Assembly: GCA_031548875.1 (NCBI GenBank)
Contig: JAVBQQ010000015.1
Coordinates: 1-64,000 of the forward strand
Source: JAAYCI01 sp031548875
GTDB lineage: Bacteria > Bacillota > Clostridia > Oscillospirales > Ruminococcaceae
Length of the DNA stretch: 64,000 bases
Direction of reading: 5' to 3'
Position numbers and translations under genes: made by a program. Below the pieces are notes generated by a model that was not told the DNA's origin, searched no databases, and saw only the letters and a program-made list of their open reading frames with translations. Of the stretch, positions 24,884 through 34,312 are shown piece after piece. Numbering within the stretch: position 1 is the stretch's first letter; each line of letters begins with the position of its first letter.

Positions 24884-25246
24884 TTATTCGATCAGGCTGC
24901 CCACGGTGGGGCCGGCGGCCTCGGGCAGGCCACCAGACGCATCGGTGAGGCCGAGGCCGGCCATCATCTCCTTCACCTCGCCCTCGCCGTCCAGCAGCTG
25001 CTGGGCCACAGCGGGGTCCAGATGGCGCAGCAGGGTCATCAGCTCGCCCACGTGGACGACCTCCTCGTCGCGAATGTCGGCCAGCACCGCGCGGGCCAGC
25101 GGGTCATCGGCGGCGGCGGCGTGCGCGTCGTACAGGTAGATGGCTTCCAGCTCGGCGGCAATATCGATGCGAATGGTCTGGAGCAGTTCGGTATGGCTGA
25201 GCTTGCGGTCGATATTCCCCGAGAACGGGTCGGCAAATGCGGGCAT
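24884..25246 (-). CDS. Encapsulated ferritin-like protein (EncFtn cargo)
   Basis: 120 residues. The two-helix EncFtn domain shows ferroxidase ligands Glu32, Glu62 and His65 (DIAAELEAIYLYDAH; IRDEEVVHVGELMTLL). These are the same positions known from the Rhodospirillum EncFtn protein. The C-terminus ends in TVGSLIE, a cargo-loading peptide that docks in encapsulin shells. It would oxidise Fe(II) and pass it into the shell for storage, and likely protects against iron and peroxide stress. AAAGGAG lies nine bases ahead of the ATG. It is first in a two-gene operon with the shell gene. Confidence 0.9.
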   Translation of the reverse strand: MPAFADPFSGNIDRKLSHTELLQTIRIDIAAELEAIYLYDAHAAAADDPLARAVLADIRDEEVVHVGELMTLLRHLDPAVAQQLLDGEGEVKEMMAGLGLTDASGGLPEAAGPTVGSLIE

Positions 25247-25296
25247 ATCAAAAACTCCTTTCGTTTGGGAACGGCAATGGGACTTTCATACAAAAA

Positions 25297-25322
25297 GCCC
25301 CGCCTTGTGGAAGAGGCGGGGC
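25297..25322 (-). terminator. Terminator of the P-type ATPase transcript
   Basis: GCCCCGCCT pairs with AGGCGGGGC. On the minus strand TTTTTG follows. It lies between the ATPase stop and the encapsulin operon start. Confidence 0.8.
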
Positions 25323-25477
25323 CAGCCACGTTCCGGCACCATAAAGTATAGGCAGCCGGCACGGGGTCAGTCAATCAAAAAAAGGAGGACTTTGTCGACT
25401 GCATGAAATATACTGCGGCAGGGGCGGACGCGCCCCGCGGGAAGGCCCAGCGCATGCTATCGCATGCTGCGGCGCTG

Positions 25478-28141
<2,664 letters not shown>

Positions 28142-28143
28142 GC

Positions 28144-28776
28144 TCATTTCTCCCTCGTCTGTTTTTTGGCGCGCGCCGCGCGTGCGGCGGGATCGGCGTA
28201 TGCGGTCAGGCTGCCTTTGGCAAGGCCGAGGCCCTGCTCGGCCACGGCGTAGATGGTGCGGCGGGTGGGCAGCTCGCGCGCGGCCAGCGCGTGCAGCCCC
28301 CACAGGAGCGTCAGGGCGCTTTCTTCGGGGCAGGGCGTCGTCACCTCGTCTTTGGCCGCGCCCTCGCGCACCAGCGTCAGCAATTTGAGCGTGAGCAGGG
28401 CACGGGCCTGGCCGGCGGGGTCGTCGGGGTCATACCGGAGGGTGGGCAGCGGCATGCGGTGCTCGTCGTCGGCCAGGAACTGGTCCGCCAGGCCGATGAA
28501 CAGCTCGATGATGCCCGAGAGACGGGCCGGAAAGGGCAGGTCGGCCGTGAGCAGTTCGTCGGCGGCGCGCTCCATCTCGTCGCGTACCTGCGCGGTGACG
28601 ACCCCGACCATCTCGTCCTTGGACTGGAAATAATAGTAGAACACGCCCTGCGCCACACCCACCGCGCCCACGATGTCGGACACGCGGGTGGCGTCGATAC
28701 CCCGTTCGTCGAACAGGCGTCGGGCGGCGTCGATCAGCTCGGCCCGGCGTTCGTGCGGCGGTTTGGATACTCTCAT
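28144..28776 (-). CDS. TetR/AcrR-family regulator
   Basis: 210 residues. The N-terminal helix-turn-helix (RRAELIDAARRLFDERGIDATR, GAVGVAQGVFYYYFQSKDEM) is a clear TetR domain; the ligand domain is unlike any I recognise. AAGGAGG ten bases upstream supports the ATG at 28776. The stop overlaps the alternative ATPase start, so the two are one operon. A dyad that overlaps the promoter (28883-28910) suggests autorepression, released by an unknown effector. Confidence 0.88.
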   Translation of the reverse strand: MRVSKPPHERRAELIDAARRLFDERGIDATRVSDIVGAVGVAQGVFYYYFQSKDEMVGVVTAQVRDEMERAADELLTADLPFPARLSGIIELFIGLADQFLADDEHRMPLPTLRYDPDDPAGQARALLTLKLLTLVREGAAKDEVTTPCPEESALTLLWGLHALAARELPTRRTIYAVAEQGLGLAKGSLTAYADPAARAARAKKQTREK

Positions 28777-28871
28777 GCCACGGCCTCCTTTCGTGTGGGG
28801 TGGGAAGGGAATAGGGCTGCGTTGCCGCGGGGTGCGGGTGCAGAAACAGGATAGGTTGTGGAGCAAGACCG

Positions 28872-28910
28872 ATTATAAAATATGACTGATTAAATGTCAA
28901 TAGTCAGTCA
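28872..28910 (-). promoter_or_regulatory. Promoter and TetR-type operator of the tetR-ATPase operon
   Basis: On the minus strand there is a consensus promoter: TTGACA (28900-28895), a 17-base spacer, and TATAAT (28877-28872). An inverted repeat TGACTGA...TCAGTCA (28883-28889 and 28904-28910) straddles the -35. Its half-sites look like those of many autoregulatory TetR proteins. Confidence 0.8.
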
Positions 28911-29078
28911 GTCGAATTTTGTCGCACCAGATTTTTGGCCGTGGATGTCGGTCATGTGGAGGAGATGCGACAGGGTCTGTTGTGACAAGCGCCTGCGAAT
29001 GACGGGGCGCAGAAGGCATCGCGACGGAATGGGATTGCGCGGCATATCGAAAATCTGGGAAAGGCCGACAAAAAAGCA

Positions 29079-29107
29079 TTGCGCAGCGGGGTTTGTTTGC
29101 GTATACT
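29079..29107 (+). promoter_or_regulatory. Promoter of the fapA-like gene
   Basis: TTGCGC at 29079-29084, a 17-base spacer and TATACT at 29102-29107. It lies 63 bases before the start codon. Confidence 0.6.
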
Positions 29108-29169
29108 AAAAGCGTCCGCAAAAGATTCCGTGTGGGCGCTGTAGCGTCCCCTAAAGGAGAAGCGAGCAG

Positions 29170-30570
29170 ATGGCTTTGACAGAACTCTTCACCGCCGACG
29201 CAAAGGTGGTCATTAGCCCGGACAAGATGCGCGCCTGGGTGATGCTTCCCCCGCCGCCGGCGGGCGTCCAGTACACGCCCGAAGCAATCACGGCCTGGCT
29301 GCCGCAGCACGGCGTGGTGCACGGCGTGCGCCCGGGCATGGTAAAGGCCGCCGCCGAGGCGCAGCGCTATTTTGAGATGCTGGAGGTGGCCCGCGGCGAG
29401 GAACCGCTGGCCCCGGTGGGCGGCGGGTATACGTTGCACGTGGAGAAGAAGCCGTTTTCCGGTCTGCGCGGCAATCCGGACGGCGCGCTGTTTTACGACG
29501 ACATGAGCTTTTTGCAGGAGGTGGAGGAGGGCGCCGTGCTGGCCGACCTTCATCCCGCGCGGGAGGGCCTGCCGGGGCAGGCCGTCACCGGCGAGGAGGT
29601 GCCTCCACCCGCCATGCCCGACGACCGGACGCTGACCGGCAGCGGCTTTGTATTGAGCGCGGACGGCCTGCACGCGCTGGCGCCGTCGCGCAGCCACGTG
29701 AGCGTTGTGGGCGAGCAGCTGGTGGTCACCCCGCTTTTAAGGCTGGAGAAACTGGCCCCGCAAGACGGCCCGGTGCAGTTTGAGGGCAATGTGCTGGTGG
29801 CCGGGGACGTGCTTTCGGGCGCGGAGATCGAGGCCGGCGGCAGCGTGTTTGTACAGGGGCGCACCGGCGCCGCCAAGTTACGCGCGGCGCGCAACCTGCT
29901 CTTGAGCGGCGGCATGCGTGCGCAGGACGGCTTTGGCAAAGTGAACGTGGGCGAAAACGTGTGGGGACTGTGTTTTGAATCGGCGGACATCGAGGCCGGG
30001 GGGGACATCTGCACCAACCACCTGGTGGGCTGCGAAGCGCGCTGCGAGGGAAAGGCGCTCATCCTGGGCGGACGGGCGCAGATCTCCAGTACATCGCTGT
30101 ACGCCAAGGGAGGCGTTGTGGCCGGGACGCTGGGCGACACGCAGGGAAGCGCAACCACCGTGGCGGCCGGCATGGAGGCGGAGTTGATTGAACGCAGCGA
30201 GATGGTGACGAAAAAGCTGGAGGCGCTGAACCGAGATATAAACGTACTTTCGCAGAATATTACTGCACACGAGCGGGTGAACCGCGGCAAGACCGGCGGC
30301 GGCAAGGACGACCCCGCCTACCGCGAGATGGTGGAAAAGCGGGACAAGATGCGCAGCGTGCTGGGTATCATTGAAGGCGAGCGCACCCGCCTGAAGCGCA
30401 CGATGGACCAGTTCGCCACCACCAGTATCATTGTGCGGGAGACGGCCTACCCCGGTGTAACCGTGGTGGTGGACACCCGCAGCTATGCTATGCAAAAACC
30501 GATGCAGCGCGTTAAATTTAGACGCAAACAGGATGTGGTGGAGATGGTACCGTTATCCAGCGGGCGCTGA
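29170..30570 (+). CDS. FapA (DUF342) family protein
   Basis: 466 residues. The N-terminal beta region (about 1-190) and the long repetitive beta-helix (about 200-330, with GNVLVAGDVLSGAEIEAGGSVFVQG and GKVNVGENVWGLCFESADIEAGGDICTN) are the DUF342/FapA fold. A predicted coiled-coil follows (about 330-420, EALNRDINVLSQNITAHERV). FapA proteins are bactofilin-like cytoskeletal or flagellum/pilus assembly factors in some species and unassigned in others. No flagellar gene lies nearby. AAAGGAG sits nine bases before the ATG. It is transcribed alone. Confidence 0.82.
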   Translation: MALTELFTADAKVVISPDKMRAWVMLPPPPAGVQYTPEAITAWLPQHGVVHGVRPGMVKAAAEAQRYFEMLEVARGEEPLAPVGGGYTLHVEKKPFSGLRGNPDGALFYDDMSFLQEVEEGAVLADLHPAREGLPGQAVTGEEVPPPAMPDDRTLTGSGFVLSADGLHALAPSRSHVSVVGEQLVVTPLLRLEKLAPQDGPVQFEGNVLVAGDVLSGAEIEAGGSVFVQGRTGAAKLRAARNLLLSGGMRAQDGFGKVNVGENVWGLCFESADIEAGGDICTNHLVGCEARCEGKALILGGRAQISSTSLYAKGGVVAGTLGDTQGSATTVAAGMEAELIERSEMVTKKLEALNRDINVLSQNITAHERVNRGKTGGGKDDPAYREMVEKRDKMRSVLGIIEGERTRLKRTMDQFATTSIIVRETAYPGVTVVVDTRSYAMQKPMQRVKFRRKQDVVEMVPLSSGR

Positions 30571-30704
30571 GCGCAGGTATGCGCAGGCGGATGAAACTGC
30601 GCCACGGCCCGGCCGCTGTCTGTATTGTACAAGAGGGCGAGACGGTGCGGATCCAGCGATCTTGCGCGAGAATGGCCGTGGTGGAAAAATGTTGCACAGA
30701 CCCC

Positions 30705-30733
30705 TTGACATTTTTTGTCGAGGGGTTTATAGT
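30705..30733 (+). promoter_or_regulatory. Promoter of the feoA1-feoA2 transcript
   Basis: Consensus TTGACA (30705-30710), a 17-base spacer and TATAGT (30728-30733). An inverted repeat (CCCCT...GACA...TGTC...AGGGG, 30701-30725) covers the -35 and the spacer. Confidence 0.8.
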
Positions 30734-30743
30734 ATGGATGTTA

Positions 30744-30759
30744 GTTAGCGATGGCTAAC
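30744..30759 (+). promoter_or_regulatory. DtxR-like operator near the feoA1 start of transcription
   Basis: GTTAGC-GATG-GCTAAC is a 16-bp inverted repeat from +4 to +20, with an extra GTTAGC right after it (30761-30766). It resembles the DtxR/IdeR iron box (TTAGGTTAGNCTAACC type). A second copy lies before feoB. Iron repression is inferred. Confidence 0.7.
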
Positions 30760-30884
30760 GGTTAGCAGTGACCAACTTACTGCTGCGATGCTTTGTGTGC
30801 GGCAGCACATAGATGCATTGGTACAATAAAGGATAGACCGCGCAAGCGATATTGGATGTTATTGGCAAGATGGAGGAGAGCCGG

Positions 30885-31244
30885 ATGAAGCGTGCGATAA
30901 GCTGGAAGAAAAAACATACCTGTATGTGCAGCAGCCCCTGTACGGGTTGCGGGGGCAGTCATGTCGCCTGCCACACGGCGGCGGATGACTTACAGCCCGG
31001 GCCGGAGCGGGGCCGTATGGAGCCGGGGGTCCACCCGCTGGCGCTGAACGGGCGCGGCGCGCCCGCCCGCATCTGCCAGCTGCATGGCAGTGAGGAGCAG
31101 CGCCGCTTCCTGGGCACGCTGGGGTTTGCGCCTGGCTGCGAGGTGCGCGTGATGAACGAGCTGGCGGGCGACCTGATCGTGGAGGTAAAGGGCACCCGCG
31201 TGGCGTTGGGGCGTCAGCTGGCCCACAAGGTAATGGTGGTGTAA
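30885..31244 (+). CDS. feoA: FeoA-domain protein with cysteine-rich N-terminus
   Basis: 119 residues. Residues about 45-119 form the SH3-like FeoA domain (RICQLHGSEEQRRFLGTLGF, APGCEVRVMNELAGDLIVEV, KGTRVALGRQLAHKVMVV). The first 30 residues contain five cysteines (Cys13, 15, 19, 22 and 29) in a compact C-x-C-x3-C-x2-C arrangement that plain FeoA proteins lack. It could bind a metal or an iron-sulfur cluster, as FeoC does in some species, or simply be a disordered tail. FeoA modulates the FeoB channel. GGAGGAG six bases ahead supports the ATG at 30885. Confidence 0.78.
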   Translation: MKRAISWKKKHTCMCSSPCTGCGGSHVACHTAADDLQPGPERGRMEPGVHPLALNGRGAPARICQLHGSEEQRRFLGTLGFAPGCEVRVMNELAGDLIVEVKGTRVALGRQLAHKVMVV

Positions 31245-31430
31245 GCGACGGCAAACCAGTTGGAGGCAAGAGACGTGTCTAACCGTGCGGCGGATGCTTT
31301 GCCTTTGATGGGCATGCGAAGCGCCCTGCAAAAGCGGACGATGCCGTGGGACATGGGTGGATGCCGCAGCGGACTGCCCCTGCGGAGCGGCTGGTTTGGC
31401 AGGTGCAGACAACAGAAGGGAGGAAAAAGA

Positions 31431-31658
31431 ATGGCGAGAACGTTACGGGACGCAAGACCCGGTGATGTGGTGGAGGTGGCGCGCCTGCTTGGCGAAGGCA
31501 CCTTGCGGCGGCGCATCATGGACATGGGCATCATCAGGGGCACCCGCATCACCGTACGCAAGGTGGCGCCGCTGGGCGACCCGGTGGAGGTGAACGTGCG
31601 CGGGTATGAACTGTCCATCCGCAAAAGTGAGGCCGAGCAGATCGAGATTGCCGGGTAA
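31431..31658 (+). CDS. feoA: FeoA ferrous-iron transport protein
   Basis: 75 residues, the normal length for FeoA, all within the SH3-like domain (MARTLRDARPGDVVEVARLLG, RRRIMDMGIIRGTRITVRKVAPLGDPVEV, VRGYELSIRKSEAEQIEI). It assists FeoB in Fe(II) uptake, probably at the cytoplasmic face. AGGGAGG precedes the ATG by five bases. It is the second FeoA-type gene of the locus and is followed by a second DtxR-like operator before feoB. Confidence 0.92.
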   Translation: MARTLRDARPGDVVEVARLLGEGTLRRRIMDMGIIRGTRITVRKVAPLGDPVEVNVRGYELSIRKSEAEQIEIAG

Positions 31659-31766
31659 GGTGGGGCGGATAGAGAGGACGTAAACACCAGCGGGGATGCA
31701 AATTTGACCGATGGCGGCAGATAGGCGGCCGGCAAGGCGTGCAATTGCAACAAGGCGCACCCATGT

Positions 31767-31782
31767 GTTAGCTATAGCTAAC
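31767..31782 (+). promoter_or_regulatory. DtxR-like operator before feoB
   Basis: A perfect 16-bp palindrome, GTTAGCTATAGCTAAC, 135 bases ahead of feoB. It shares both half-sites with the box at 30744-30759, so feoB likely has its own iron-controlled promoter in the 258-base gap. Confidence 0.75.
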
Positions 31783-31916
31783 CTGTGAATGGAGACCGAT
31801 TGGGGAGTAGCCGCCCGCCGAAATGAAAAAGGGCACATTGGCAGATACACGATACACTACACTGCGGGGAGGAACACAGGCGACTGCGCACCCAACAAAA
31901 GGAGGAGGAAAAGAGG

Positions 31917-34079
31917 ATGAATTGCACCATCGCCCTTGCGGGCAACCCGAATTGCGGAAAAACAACGATGTTTAATAAACTTACTGGCAGCAACCAGTAT
32001 GTGGGCAACTGGCCGGGCGTAACGGTGGAGAAGAAGGAAGGACGCCTAAGGGGCAGCAAAAACGTGAGCGTGGTGGACCTGCCGGGCGTGTATTCCCTCT
32101 CCCCCTATACGCCCGAAGAGGTGGTTAGCCGTGACTACTTATTGCACGGGGATTCGGGGGTCGTCCTGGACCTTGTGGACGGCACCAGCCTGGAGCGCAA
32201 CCTGTATCTGACCACCCAGCTGCTGGAGGTGGGGCTGCCGGTAGTGGTGGCACTGAACATGGCCGACCTCCTGCACAAGAGCGGCATCGAGGTGGATGCG
32301 GACAGGTTGGCCGGGGCGCTGGGCTGCGAGGTGGTGGCCACCAGCGCTTTGCGTGGTGAAGGGCTGGAAGAGGCCACCCGCCGTGCCGAGGCGCTGGCGG
32401 CGAATGGCGCAGTGCCAAAGGGGCTTTGCTTCTCGGCGCCTGTGGAGCAGGCGCTGCTGACGACGGCCCGGCTTGTGCACGGGCGCGTGCCCACCGGGCG
32501 GGAACGCTGGTACGCGGTGAAGCTGTTCGAGCGGGACAGGGCGGTGCTGGAAGAACTCAAGCTGGACGAGGCGGAGCGCATCGCGCTGGAAGCTGCCGTG
32601 CAACCGGTGGAGCAGGCAATGGGAGACGACTCGGAAAGCATCGTCACCGGCGAGCGGTACGAGTGTATCGGCCGCATTATGGCGGCCTGCGTGAAGCAAA
32701 AACGGGTGGGCCTTTCCACCTCGGACAAGATCGACCGCGTGGTGACCAACCGCTGGCTGGCGCTGCCCATCTTCGTGGTCATCATGTTTGCCGTGTATTT
32801 TATCTCGATCATGAGCGTGGGCGATTTTGTGACCGGCTGGGCGAATGATACGCTGTTCGGCGAATGGATCGGCGGGGGCGTGGGCGCCCTTCTGGGAGGC
32901 GCGAACGCCGCCCCCTGGCTGCAGAGCCCGGTGGTGGACGGCATCATTGGTGGCGTGGGGGCCGTGCTGGGCTTTGTGCCGCAGATGGCTATCCTTTTCC
33001 TGCTGCTCTCCTTTTTGGAAGACTGCGGCTACATGGCCCGTGTGGCGTTCATCATGGACCGCATCTTCCGCCGGTTCGGCCTGTCGGGCAAGAGCTTCAT
33101 CCCGTTGCTCATCGCGTCGGGCTGCGGCGTGCCGGGCATCATGGCCACCAAGACCATCGAGAATGAAAAAGACCGCCGCATGACGGTCATCACGACCACC
33201 TTCATCCCCTGCGGGGCGAAGCTGCCGGTCATCGCGCTCATTGGCGGGGCCATACTGGGCGGCGGGTGGTGGGTGGCGCCGCTCATCTACTTCGTCGGCA
33301 TCGCCGCCGTCATCGCCACCGGCATCATGCTGAAAAAGATGCGCATGTTCGCGGGCGAGCCCGCCCCCTTCGTGATGGAGATGCCCCAGTACCACATGCC
33401 TGCCCTGCGCAGCCTGCTGATGCACATGTGGGAGCGGGTGCGCAGCTTCATCATCCGCGCGGGCACCATCATCTTCGCATCCAGCGTCATCATCTGGTTC
33501 CTGCTCTCCTTCGGGGTGGAGAACGGCTCGTTCGCCATGGTGGAAGATGTGCAAAACAGCTTCCTGGCCTGGTTTGGAGGGCTGTTGGCGCCGTTGTTCG
33601 CGCCGCTGGGCTTTGGCAACTGGCAGAGCAGCGTGGGCACCATTGCGGGCCTTGTGGCCAAGGAAAACCTCGTCTCCACCATGGCCGTTATCCAGGGCCT
33701 CTCGCCCGAGATGATAGAGGGCGTGCTGGACGACACCGCCCCCATGTGGGTGTTCATGCAGGGGCTGCTGCCCACCATGTCCGCCGGGCTCTCCTTCCTC
33801 GTGTTCAACATGCTGTGCGCGCCCTGCTTCGCGGCCATCGGCGCCATCCGACGCCAGATGGAGAGCGCGAGCTGGACGGCCTTCGCCGTCATCTACCAGT
33901 GCGCGTTTGCCTACGTTGTAGCGCTCCTCTTCTACCAGTTGGGCAGCTTCTTTGGCGGCGCGGGGTTCACGGCGGGTACACTGGTTGCCTTCCTGCTGGT
34001 TGCCGTGCTGTTGTTCCTGTTGTTCCGGCCGGGGTATGCGCCCAAACGCCGCCTGGCGGCCGCGGCGGCCAGGGGCTAG
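31917..34079 (+). CDS. feoB: FeoB ferrous-iron transporter
   Basis: 720 residues. The N-terminal G domain has GNPNCGKTT (G1), DLPGVYSL (G3) and LNMAD (G4). A linker of the FeoB_C type leads to two gate repeats, each with a conserved cysteine-containing segment (FLEDCGYMARVAFIMD, GCGVPGIMATKTIENEKDRR and PCGAKLPVIAL, then NMLCAPCFAAIGAIRR), and about 11 membrane helices. It imports Fe(II) across the cytoplasmic membrane. GGAGGAGGAAAAGAGG lies just upstream of the ATG. No feoC is next to it. Confidence 0.96.
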   Translation: MNCTIALAGNPNCGKTTMFNKLTGSNQYVGNWPGVTVEKKEGRLRGSKNVSVVDLPGVYSLSPYTPEEVVSRDYLLHGDSGVVLDLVDGTSLERNLYLTTQLLEVGLPVVVALNMADLLHKSGIEVDADRLAGALGCEVVATSALRGEGLEEATRRAEALAANGAVPKGLCFSAPVEQALLTTARLVHGRVPTGRERWYAVKLFERDRAVLEELKLDEAERIALEAAVQPVEQAMGDDSESIVTGERYECIGRIMAACVKQKRVGLSTSDKIDRVVTNRWLALPIFVVIMFAVYFISIMSVGDFVTGWANDTLFGEWIGGGVGALLGGANAAPWLQSPVVDGIIGGVGAVLGFVPQMAILFLLLSFLEDCGYMARVAFIMDRIFRRFGLSGKSFIPLLIASGCGVPGIMATKTIENEKDRRMTVITTTFIPCGAKLPVIALIGGAILGGGWWVAPLIYFVGIAAVIATGIMLKKMRMFAGEPAPFVMEMPQYHMPALRSLLMHMWERVRSFIIRAGTIIFASSVIIWFLLSFGVENGSFAMVEDVQNSFLAWFGGLLAPLFAPLGFGNWQSSVGTIAGLVAKENLVSTMAVIQGLSPEMIEGVLDDTAPMWVFMQGLLPTMSAGLSFLVFNMLCAPCFAAIGAIRRQMESASWTAFAVIYQCAFAYVVALLFYQLGSFFGGAGFTAGTLVAFLLVAVLLFLLFRPGYAPKRRLAAAAARG

Positions 34080-34138
34080 GGCGCGCACCGCGCACAGGGT
34101 GTTTTTGAAGATACCCTTGCGCCAAACAAAGGTCAAAC

Positions 34139-34155
34139 CGGGCGTTGCCCGTTTT
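34139..34155 (+). terminator. Small hairpin terminator after feoB
   Basis: CGGGC-GTT-GCCCG followed by TTTT, 60 bases past the feoB stop. Confidence 0.7.
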
Positions 34156-34181
34156 GATAGTGGGTACCTTCTCTTGTCTGC

Positions 34182-34273
34182 TGCCGCTGCCGCTTGCGTA
34201 CGTAGGGGTCGCGAGCGGCGGCGGCACCTCCCTCAAACAACGCGGCGGGCCTCCAATACTGGGGGCCCGCCGC
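34182..34273 (+). terminator. Two GC-rich hairpins between feoB and the EAL gene
   Basis: The first hairpin (about 34182-34229) has a 13-bp stem of GCCGC repeats with one T-G pair and a loop that contains CGTACG. The second (GCGGCGGGCC at 34242-34251 with GGCCCGCCGC at 34264-34273) is followed by TTGTTCATTTTTT on the plus strand and acts as a terminator. The gap has no gene. Confidence 0.65.
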
Positions 34274-34312
34274 TTGTTCATTTTTTGAAGTGTACCCGTT
34301 CTGTTTTCTGTT

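Noticed and set aside
31777..32135. Long minus-strand ORFs across feoB (up to 665 residues)
   Set aside because: His/Gly/Arg-rich antisense shadows of a GC-rich gene; no domain.
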